64,000 nucleotides of DNA, taken from contig CANTAL010000653.1 in NCBI GenBank assembly GCA_947650365.1, forward strand, positions 1 to 64,000. Reading direction: 5' to 3'. The translations under genes and the position numbers were made by a program. Below the pieces are notes generated by a model. That model saw only the letters and a program-made list of their open reading frames with translations. It did no database searches and was not told where the DNA came from. This DNA comes from Chamaelirium japonicum (lineage: Eukaryota > Streptophyta > Magnoliopsida > Liliales > Melanthiaceae). Below are positions 54,461 through 64,000 of this stretch, piece by piece (within the stretch, counting starts at the first letter, position 1; each line of letters starts with the position of its first letter).

Positions 54461-56156
54461 TAACAACCCGTAATTATGAAAATTTGTTCTAATATTTTAT
54501 AATTAATAAATTTCCCTTTTCACCCCTCATGCTTGTTTTTATTTTTAACTTTGTTTTGTGTTTTATTGGACTGCTGATTAAGAATGTTTTACAAGACTTG
54601 TGCGCTCTTGAGAGAGCTTCACAAAGTTCTAGAGATTTAGGTGGTTTCGATTCGTGATTAGTCGGAAATTAACGATTGTAATCCAAGGGGTATTTCTAAT
54701 TTTTTTTTCTATAACCTGCGGTTTGATTGATCTTCAAAATAATATAAAATTAGTATTTTTTGGATTTGTCTTGTCAAAAGCTTTCTGACGGATATTTTTA
54801 CAGATTTTTATTATTAAAGGATAAAAAGTTATAGTGTTTTGAAGTTTAATGAATTCTACGAACGATTGCCGATTCGGATCCGATTAGTTGTTTGGACCCA
54901 ACCCGAACCTGATCAAACCCCCATTTGACCCAGCTATATCATTTACCCATCGTATGAGATTCTAAAACCTGATCCACTACATGCATCGCACCCATGTAAT
55001 GAATCCCACTAAGGTAAGAGAATGACTATGTGTGTATCTGTGCTATTCCGGGGTTCCACTCTAGTACACACACACGTATAGGTATCTACTGTGCACTAGT
55101 GTGAAGCACACACGGAGCGTATTAGGATTCGACTGATTGCTTTCTCTAACTGCATTCTGTGAAATGAGGAAATAGTTTGAGGACCATACATAAATGTGGA
55201 TAAAGTGAAACCTTCAGGGTCCGAGTTTCATGGTTTCTAATTTGGACTCAATCGATATACTAACTGAGTGTACAATCGACCATCTGAGTCCGAGTTATCC
55301 TGTGTAGCCACCCAAAGTGTGACGCAGGCTGTACTTCATTTCACCCAGATATTCTATGTTCTCTCACATATCCTTGCTCTCTGCTTAGTAGTGGTAAAAT
55401 CGTTGTCCCTCCACTTGGTGCCATAATGCTACTTGAGTAGCAGAAAACAACGTCAAACTTGAGCACTTACATAAATTGGTTCCTTCCAGATTGACCACTA
55501 CTTTATACCTCCAATTATCCTACCGAGTAACTGGATCCTGTCAACAGTCCAGCTGATGACCACTAGGCTTGGGTTTAATACGACACAGGTCAGACTAAGG
55601 AACATACTCTTCATTAATTAGGGGTGTGGATGGCTTGTAGGAATGACATGCTGATACGACGCCAACCAGATGACCTAGTACACCATGGTTTTGGATTACA
55701 AGACTGAACCCTCACGCTTTGGTGCTCTAAAGCACCACTCAACTGTTTAGCCCACTAGTCATGGTTCTTCAGGCTTTAGGATCATTTTACCCAAAGTAGA
55801 AATATGAATTTAGTACACCGGTGTCTGCTCACCTATCTGTGCATCGTGTTAGTTCTGTTCGACCATAGACACTGTATTTGGTTATGACCATGGTGAAGAC
55901 ACTCATATACTGTCATCCTAATAGCTTAATATGATGAGGCAATCAATCTAATTATAGTTGCGAACTGATTTAGGTTACATGGGACCAATCCACTTAGTCT
56001 CCAACTTAGTGAACTACCATGTAGCCATGACTTTCTGTTCTAACAAGAACACGTAATAATATTACATACCATCATGCATCTTATATAATAATATTTATCT
56101 TTTATTAATAGATCAAAACTAGAATTTTACAAGCTTATAACAGACAAATTCTAACA
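54459..56156. mobile_element. Possible solo LTR or LTR fragment (TGTAACAACCCG start)
   Basis: Begins TGTAACAACCCG, a start common in plant LTRs, exactly where the copia RNase H remnant is interrupted, and could end at CA 56156. The flanking 5-mers do not match, and the right limit is a guess. No coding content. Confidence 0.3.
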
Positions 56157-56475
56157 TTTTGCTCGTTGTTCTGTGCACCATATTGGTTCCATTCGATCAC
56201 ATACACTGTTTCTAGTAATGACCATATTGGAGGCACTCATGCTTTATCATCCCAACAGCTTGTCCTGATAGGGCAACCAACCTAATTAGAGCTGCAAACG
56301 ATTTAGGCTCATATTGTACCAGTCCAAAGAGCCTTAAACTTAAGTGAACCATTATGTCTCCAAGGTTCCTTATTCTATAAGTAAAACATGTATTAATATA
56401 TGTACCAATAAGCAATTCTAATTATACTATCAACCTTTTATTGATTAAACCAAAGTTTTACAAGCTCTAGCTAGA
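55845..56475. repeat. Decayed tandem duplication, about 310-nt unit
   Basis: 55845-56150 and 56165-56475 align over their whole length, for example caccatattggttccattcg/cgaccatagacactgt, gaggcaatcaatctaatta/gggcaaccaacctaatta and the endings cttttattaatagatc/cttttattgattaaacc. Divergence is considerable. Confidence 0.7.
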
Positions 56476-56479
56476 CCTC

Positions 56480-58500
56480 ATCATACTCAACATAGGAAAG
56501 ACAGTGAATCTGGCGCACCTGCGTATCTTCAGCTGCACAACCTACATCCATATCGATGCTTAGAAGCATAGCAAGTTCAATACAAAGTCTACGAAGTGCT
56601 ACTTCATTGGCTACGGCCTGAACGAGTTTGGCTATAATTATAAAATGATAAGGCGAACACGATTATGAGGAGCCATGACATCATCTTCAATGAAAAGGTG
56701 ATGTACAACGATAGATCAGTGAAAGACAGGATTGAGCAGAAAAAGTTCATGGAGCTAGCTGGATGAGGTTGAAAATAGGAACGTGTTGAAGGAATATGAT
56801 TTGAATCAGTAAGCATAGCAGTCTCAGCAAGTTTAGCAAGTCGACTTAGCGCCTTCTACACCTCCCATTGTCGCAACGAGATTGGCTCGTACACATCAAG
56901 CACAATAGAGATACTCTCCATCTTTGTATTATCTATTGCTAATAAATAATGGGGAATCTAAGAGTTTTGATGAAGATGCTCAGGTAAATGCTAAGGTCGA
57001 GTAGGAGCATGCCATGGAGGAGGAGATGGAGTCTCTTTATGTCAACCAGACATGAGATCTGGTGAATCTGTCAAAGGGGAAGAAGGCCCTGTAGAGTAAG
57101 TGAGTCTATAGGCTGAAAGAAGAACATGATGGATCGAAACACTACAAGACAAGACTCATGGTCAAGGGCTTCCAGCAGAAGCCTGGAGTTGACTATAGGG
57201 AGATCTTCTCACCGGTGGTCAAGTTGACGACCATCAAGAAAATATTGAGCTTGGTAGTGACCCAGGATCTATATCTGGAGCAGTTATACATGAAGACAAT
57301 GTTCTTCTCGAAGACCTCGACAAAAATATCTACATGTAGCAGTCACATGGATTCCTAATAAAGGGCAAGGAAGGCAAGGTTTGCAGGTTGAAGAAGAGTC
57401 CATACGGACTGAAGTAAGCACCGTGACAGTGGTATCATAAGTTCTATGATTTCATATCCAGGAGTGGGTACAAGAGGCCATTCAGATCACTGCTGCTAGT
57501 TCAAAAGGTTTGCCTCCTCTTGTTGTACGCTGATGACATACTAGTTGTCGGAGTTGACATGTAAGAGATTGAGAAGCTAAAGCAGTGGTTGTCATAGGAG
57601 TTATCGATGAAGGATTTGGGACCTTCGAGATAGATCCTTGGCATGCGCATCAGTAGAGACAGAAGCAAGCTGCTGTTGACATTGTTATAAGAGGATTACA
57701 TAGAGAAGGTCGACCTGAAGTGGATTGCAATAGAGAAGGTGAAACCGGCCATCAACATGCCCATCGCCAATCACTTCAAGGTATTAAAGTAGGATTATGC
57801 AAAGACGCAGCAGGAGAAGGACGACATGGCAAAGGTTCCCTACTACTTTGCAGTCGGAAGTTTGATGTACGCTATGGTCTGCACAAGGCCAAACATAACA
57901 CAAGCAATGAGAGTAGTCAGCCAGTACATAAGCAATCCTAGACCATTGCAGTGGCATGCAATAAAATGATTATTTAGATACCTATGTGGAATTTCCAAGA
58001 TAGTGTTGCACTACGAAGGTTCAAAGGTCAGTTTGAAGGGCTTTATGGATTCGGATATGCATGTGAGGAGATCTGGACTGAAGGAAAAGCACGATGGGCT
58101 ACGTGTTTATGTTGGGCAGTTGACCCATTAACTAGGTCTCACAACTGTAGAAGATCGTGACTCTTGCTACTACAGAGGCCGAGTATGTTGCTACATCGTA
58201 GGCCTGCAAAGAGATGGTATGGTTGTAGAATCTTCTGGGAGAGCTCAGGACAGAGCAAGAAGACAGTAGGCTGTACAACGACAACCAAAGCGCCATCTAC
58301 CTCGCGAAGAATGCCGTCTTCCATAAGTAAATTAATAAAACGCATCGACATAAAGTTCCACTTTATTCGATCCCTATTGGAAGACGAGGTGCTGAAGTTG
58401 GAGAAGGTTCATACAAGCAAGAATCCGACGGATATGCTGACCAAGGTGGTCACGATGGGGAAGCTGAACAATTGTTTGGCTTTTATCGGTCTTCGATAAT
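56480..58500 (+). pseudogene. Ty1-copia polyprotein remnant (integrase end, reverse transcriptase, RNase H)
   Basis: In order: LRIFSCTTYIHID then KCYFIGYGLNEFGY (integrase C-terminal region, 56500-56640). Next come VKGFQQKPGVDYREIFSPVV and LEQLYMKTMF (RT, 57158-57300), KSPYGLK (57393), and the catalytic YADD box at 57526-57537. NPTDMLTKVV of the RNase H end lies near 58410-58450. The frame is broken by many stops and indels. The 5' part (gag, protease, most of integrase) is absent. The element is dead. Confidence 0.85.
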
Positions 58501-58585
58501 AGACTGAACGTTCGAGACTTGTTGCTGAGAAGTTACCACTACTGTCTTTGAGTTGTGGATCAATAACCAAAGGTCGGTCTATCTC

Positions 58586-59127
58586 CAAGTGGGAGATTAT
58601 TGTATATGGAGACATACCAGGCCTGGTGGAGATCAAGGATTGGAACCGATATGATGGTAGAAAGATGACCCAAATTGACCTGTTGAAAGCCACTGAAGGC
58701 AATGCGCATGCCCGTACCCTGTGGGAGTGCCTAATCCACTCAAGGAAAGTGGTATGCACCACACTGCGCATCGCATGTCCCCTGATTCTGTGTGTGAGTT
58801 TTGACGGGTTTTAGGTTTTTGAGGGGTCTCGTATAAGTAGGTTGGTCAGTCATCTTTCATCGTAATCTTATTGTAACAATGGAAAAATATTGTGAGGCAA
58901 TTAGAGAGGGTTTTAGATCGGCAAGAAAAGGAGTAGGAGGCGATGATTGATCGAGGAGGAGTCGTGGTGATTGTAATCCCTTGTAGATCTAGAAAGAGAC
59001 TTGTTCCTTCTGATTCGATTCTCCAAGATAGTGTGTGATGTCTCTTTCTTTCATCTATTTTCTCGTAGTATAATTTTCTCGATTTGTTGTTGTTTTCTTC
59101 CGTCGATCACTTGCATAATATATAACA
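58586..59127 (+). mobile_element. Polypurine tract and probable 3' LTR of the copia remnant
   Basis: The sequence ccaagtgggagattat (58585-58600) is the standard copia polypurine tract. The LTR then starts TGTATATGGAG at 58601 and plausibly ends in CA near 59127. A TATA-like cgtataagtagg lies at 58830-58841. No matching 5' LTR is in the window. Confidence 0.6.
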
Positions 59128-60982
59128 AAAACAAGGTTGTGTGTGGTAACAATCATTATATAAAATTTAGCATAACCTATGGATTAATAAAGTACCTTCA
59201 TAGCCCACTTCCTAAATTGGCATAAAATGATAGTTCATATTTTCACTTCAGTACATTCTCAAAGCACTGTGTGACACATCATCACCATCTAGAGACCAAA
59301 ACTTGATGGAATTCAACATTTGACTTTTCATCATCAGCTTTCGGACCTTCGTTTTAGTCTGAATGATGTGGCTACTTTGGATATCTCATATTTAGTAAAA
59401 TGGATATTACAAACCTTGGGTATTGTTTTTGTAAAACTTTCTATTATAAACCTATAAACTATGGGAGTACTGTAATTCATATCATTAGTCAATTAAGTAA
59501 CTCAAAGAAACTTCTAAAGACTCATGTATTCTCGTAGTTGGTTATTTATGATATTATCTTATTCGAACATAATTCTAAAGACTCATATATTTTATGAAAA
59601 ACTATATCTATAAGGAAGATGAAGCTTTATGTAAAATTTTCAATTCCTTAGCTTCGGGTAAATTACACGTAGACCTCATGTAATTTGATCTTATGATTTT
59701 CACCCCTTCAAGGAGGAGCAATTATGCTAACAAAATAAAACTACATGGAGGGTAATAGAACCCTAGGTTGCAAGGAGTCCTAACTCTATTATAACGTAAT
59801 TTATGTGTAAAAATACTATTATATAGCTTACTTTGGAATGAAAGGATATCTTGCTCTTGCACAAATATATCATAACTTCGAACAAGAACAATATAACATT
59901 AGCTCATAGTAGCTATGAGTGATAAGCGAAAAATGAATTCAAATATTAATGGATTTGATTACAAAATAAAAAGGCTGAACTGCCCAACTAAAAGTTCAAC
60001 TTTAAAAGAAAATATGAGAGAAAAATCATTTATTTTAAATGTAGCACAATCTAAATGAAATAATTCACCAAACCACTAAATTAAATGGTAGAAGAAATAA
60101 GATAGACAACTAAAATCAACCGACAATCATAACAAATAAATTCATTCAATATGTACTTGTTCTCAACATTATTCAAAATGGGCAATCTAAAACATGATTA
60201 TAAATATTTTATTAATTGTTCACTTAACAAAATATTTGATTGAATATCTCCATCAACTTCTAAGTATAAATGTATAAAAACTGTTTTTTTGAAGGATATG
60301 GGATTTTAAAAAAATCACGCTTACATGGAAATAAGATTGTAGTAAGTCAGTCCTGCCTTCTATGCCTCTTTTTGTTCACCATTTTCTCTCTTCAAAAAGA
60401 GCAAAACAATATGTTGAAACTTGGGATTGCTAGGAAATCAATAGATAGTTCATATTAATTCAAAGTAATAAGCGATAAGTAATTGTAGAATGATAAGCAA
60501 TTTCTAAATGTCTAGATTTGAAGTACATTTTCTTAGTTAATGTTTCATGATTTACTAAATAATTTTTTCTCCAAATAAGGGTACGAGATTCTAAAGCACA
60601 TCAATAAACCAAACACTAAATCACTCTTATATTTAAATAAGGAAACCAACTATTTCCATAAACCCAATCGTATCATGTTATCTCCAATTTCAAGCACATC
60701 TCAACCTTCCTCTATGTATGGAATATGTTAAATCATTATTTTATTGAGTAAATCCTCGAAAACGATGAATATGAAATCTTTGTGCCCATGTTCATGAATT
60801 AAGAGACTAGATTCATGGCATTTAATTTACTACATTAAGATGTTGAGGATGAGCGATGAACTAGACTCTATTAGGACCATTGGAAACCAATTATAATATA
60901 GAAAAATGATCTCTTTAAATTGTCACCTTGTAAACACCATTAGCCCCTCTATCTCTCATAACCCACAATTCCTTACTTCAGT
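59128..60982. other. AT-rich intergenic region, no gene seen
   Basis: Low-complexity AT-rich sequence with stops in all frames. It includes the likely promoter of the downstream C2H2 gene (TATAATATA at 60892-60900). Nothing else is recognisable. Confidence 0.5.
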
Positions 60983-61372
60983 ATGGCTAACATCTCCACA
61001 AGAGCCATCGATGAGAATCTTATGCCCGGTTTTGGTCCCAGTGAGCAACAATCACCACCAATTATAGGGCCCTACATCTGCTTCTATTGTCAAACAATCT
61101 TCATAAGCTTGAAATCATTGTTTGATCATCGAATCACTCATCGGATGGAGAGAGAGGAGATGAGGCAAAAACGTGAGGTCATCATCGAGAAACATCCTCA
61201 GCTTGTGAATTATATGGGAGCAGTGGAGCATGAAATGGAAAGATCTTCTGAGAAAATAGTTACTAATCCACAGATGAATGCACGAAGGCAAAATGAGAAA
61301 GGTGTCGAGGTTGCCTCTGTGAATCTGGAGCTTACCTTGTGGACAGGTGTGGACCTCACTTTGAAGCTGTGA
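60983..61372 (+). CDS. Short C2H2 zinc-finger protein with C-terminal EAR-like motifs
   Basis: An intact intronless frame of 129 residues. One C2H2 finger: Cys33, Cys36, His49, His53 (C-X2-C-X12-H-X3-H, YICFYCQTIF and onward). The usual plant QALGGH helix is altered to KSLFDH. The C terminus has LELTL (115-119) and ends in DLTLKL (124-129). These resemble the LxLxL/DLNxL-type EAR repressor motifs that small plant C2H2 proteins such as SUPERMAN or KNUCKLES relatives use to recruit co-repressors. Finger near the N terminus plus terminal EAR is typical of that class. It is probably a nuclear transcriptional repressor, by inference. The altered helix leaves DNA specificity uncertain, and recent decay is possible. 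Confidence 0.68.
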   Translation: MANISTRAIDENLMPGFGPSEQQSPPIIGPYICFYCQTIFISLKSLFDHRITHRMEREEMRQKREVIIEKHPQLVNYMGAVEHEMERSSEKIVTNPQMNARRQNEKGVEVASVNLELTLWTGVDLTLKL

Positions 61373-61687
61373 TAAGGCATGCATACCTGGTTATCTGATG
61401 AATAAAAGGTATAATAATGCTTATAAGGATCATTCTAAGCACTCATGGATTTTATGATTTTAAACTTATAACTTCAGAATCCTTCTTTGGAATTGTCATA
61501 ATATATCACTATGGTTTGCTATACTATAAGGACTTTCTTACTAATATTATTTTAAGAAATATGAGTCATACCATCATCAACTGTTTGGCGGAAAATATAT
61601 GGTACCTATATCAAAGAGAGAGAAAAAAAAAATCATGTTTTAGCAATTTGATGATTTCTCTCCAATTCATACAGACTTCTCACTACT

Positions 61688-61899
<212 letters not shown>

Positions 61900-62194
61900 T
61901 ATAAGATTAATTTGGATTTTTTTTTCTTCTAATTGCACGTATGAAAGATCTTTGAGAAGAGCCATTTTGTGATACCCAAGCTAGGATTATTCATGACCTT
62001 TAGCAGTGGGGACAAAATGAATGAAAATACACAAAGCTTTTCTACCTCTTTGACTAGCCTTGGCCTATTTTCATAGGAGGTTTACATCAATCCCATGGCA
62101 TAGGGCTTATTAGTCACGTGCGTACAAAAGAATCGAGTGCTTGTCTTTTTCTTTCCCTTATCCTTCTTCTAATATGAGGGTCAAAAAATATCAT

Positions 62195-62440
62195 TTATCA
62201 ATTAATTTACAAAAAGTGATGAGAACATTGGTTAGGCCCAAGAGCATAATGTGATACTCAAATACAATATTTTGGATAAATATAATCTTCGGCTCATCTC
62301 CTGCCACTATTCTGACTTGATAGTACCCAGAGTGTAAGTTCAACTTACTGAAATAAGTGGCCTTATCAAATAATCAAACAAGTCAATCATCAGTGGGACA
62401 AGTATTCTTCACCGTCACTAACTTATAATGAGTACGATAA
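62195..62440 (-). pseudogene. Ty3-gypsy reverse transcriptase fragment
   Basis: The minus strand reads, with stops, YKLVTVKNTCPTDD and then KATYFSKLNLHSGYYQVRI, followed by a degenerate LGLTNV. This matches the gypsy RT core (…TVKNKYPLP…, …FSKLDLRSGYHQIRI…, …GLTNAP…). Only this part of RT is left. Confidence 0.8.
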
Positions 62441-62895
62441 AAAACACAAAGTATAAAGGAGTTATCTTCTTTCTTTTAAACGTGGTGTACTTTAGAGGGT
62501 TAAAAAGATAACTGATTCTTTCGTTTCTTTGGGTCATTGGTAAGCAACTAGAAGTTTCGGATTTAATATTGAGATTTTAGCACAAATTCAATTATTCTAA
62601 ATATATATAGTGCTTGGCATATTGGTCTTTATTGGAAAAGGAGTGCGTAATTTTTTTTCCCCATAAATAGGTTGATCCAACCAACTGCATTTTCTTTTTC
62701 TTTTTAAAATAGAAAAGAAAAATGTACAATCTCAACGAATTACTTTTGTATAAATTAATAAATCCTATGTAATTAAGAACCACATTATTTCATGGCTCAT
62801 TGGTAAACCAACATTGATTCTCTATCAACCAATAATATGGGATGATTAACGTGATTAAAGTTAAATCATTTAAAGTCATGAGACTATTTCTACAA

Positions 62896-64000
62896 CTATG
62901 TTAGTATATATATAGGAAATGGTTTCAAAATGAATATCAATTTATCAATAAAATTATTTGGACCTTTTACATAAATAGAAAGTACAATTGGTGTCATGCA
63001 TGTGCCATCCATGCCTCTCGATGAAATAAGATTCAAGCGAAAGTCGGTTATGTAGCTTATATTCTTCAACAATAGCTTCATTCCCAATTGGTCTCAACAC
63101 AAACATTTTATCTTCTCACGGTATTAGAAGAACACATATTTGCTATCTTCACAATGCCTAAATCCTCTAGCATGAAAGATGCGAAAAAATATACTATGTG
63201 GTGTAGCATGAAAGGAGGTCCAATGTCAAAAATCCAATTGTTGTTATATGTAGAAGATACAAGATTGAACAATGCACACACATCACTACAAGTGTGCATA
63301 AGACTCACGTCACCTTCAAAAGTCAGCACATGTTCCTTATCATCAACTTTTGCTTTACTATTTTCTCTTTTTTACTCTCTTTTGAGTTTTGAGTATTCTC
63401 TTTTCATATGCCCTTCTGACAACAATTAAGGGTAGCATTCTTTGTCTTTCTTAGGCTTGGACTTGCTTCTCGACTTGGAGCAGCTTCCATGATCTTGAAT
63501 TTTTTATATTCCTTTTCTTTCATCAAAAGTACTTATGAGGTGGATGCATGAATCTGATGATTTTTCTTCTCGTCTTTTCATTCAACAAGTTACTAGCACT
63601 AGACCCATGGTCACTATCCCATTCGGTACCGAGTTGTTGAAAAATACTACCAATGTCTCCCAAATTTTTGTAGAGAATGAAGGAGTAACAATGCTTTGAA
63701 GTCATCATCTGACTTCATATTCATTGTGGAGAGTTCATTTACAATTCTCTTCATTTCATTCAAGTACACTCTGCTATTAATGTAGCCTCTTTGAATTTAA
63801 GGTTAATGAGTCTTCTAATTAGACAGGCTTTATTGCATGTAGTTTTTATTTCATACAAGCTCTCTAACTTCTTCCAAAATGAGGGAGTAGAAGTCACATT
63901 CACTACATGATGGACAATATCAATATATCATCCAAACATTGTTGAATGTATCGAAAAACCTGCTGGTTTAATTTTTTTCCAATATTTAACAGATTTATCA
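62896..64000 (-). pseudogene. Ty1-copia gag and pre-integrase remnant (continues past window)
   Basis: The minus strand gives, from right to left, a gag-like region (KKLESLYEIKT near 63870-63840, then frames to 63430). A protease-like NWIFDIGPPFMLHHIVYFF follows at 63240-63180. The pre-integrase motif LLLKNISYITDFRLNLIS is at 63070-63020. The protease D-S-G is changed to DIG and the frame is broken repeatedly. The element's LTR lies outside the window. Confidence 0.75.

Noticed and set aside
54459-56156. Confident solo LTR
   Set aside because: Start and end look LTR-like, but the 5-mers on either side (gctat and ttttg) do not form a target duplication, so it is only listed as possible.

Overview
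This is nuclear DNA from a flowering plant. The evidence is GT-AG spliced exons of a plant-type mitochondrial citrate synthase, two plant-style C2H2 zinc-finger genes without introns, and plant transposon families (Ty1-copia, Ty3-gypsy, LINE, hAT and Tourist-like MITEs, a Cassandra TRIM). I cannot name the species. The very long introns packed with DNA transposons and (TA)n tracts fit an early-diverging eudicot or magnoliid-like genome, but that is inference.

Positions 1-33775 hold one gene on the plus strand: the last 16 coding exons (419 residues plus stop) of a mitochondrial citrate synthase. The first exon or exons, with the start codon and transit peptide, lie before position 1. Only about 4% of the gene span is coding. 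Introns fall into two classes: seven of 85-160 nt, and eight of 1.1-5.8 kb that carry nearly all the repeats. These repeats include hAT-type MITEs with 8-bp target duplications, a 3-kb hAT-like element containing two perfect-looking tandem duplications, and a group of foldback elements bounded by (TA)n tracts. Five of the foldback elements sit head to tail in 2.4 kb of one intron (20768-23138).

Positions 33776-44800 are gene-poor and made of nested repeats: short poly(A)-tailed retroposon insertions with clear target duplications, a 759-bp retroposon with a 17-bp duplication, hAT and Tourist-like MITEs, and a non-autonomous LTR pair whose left LTR carries a hAT MITE.

Positions 44878-45723 (minus) encode a 281-residue single-finger C2H2 protein. 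Positions 46000-59130 are again repeats: minus-strand LINE fragments in several decayed copies, an intact Cassandra TRIM (50929-51944) with almost identical LTRs and a 5S-rRNA-derived segment, a minus-strand copia RNase H remnant, and a longer decayed plus-strand copia polyprotein with a probable 3' LTR. Positions 60983-61372 (plus) encode a 129-residue C2H2 protein ending in EAR-like repressor motifs. The right end holds a 200-bp (AT)n tract, a gypsy reverse-transcriptase fragment and the gag/pre-integrase part of another copia element on the minus strand.

The three genes show no operon-like or pathway link. The most unusual content is the TA-bounded foldback elements, whose internal segments are shared while their ends differ, and the Cassandra LTR, which appears to join a tRNA-like promoter to a 5S-like one.
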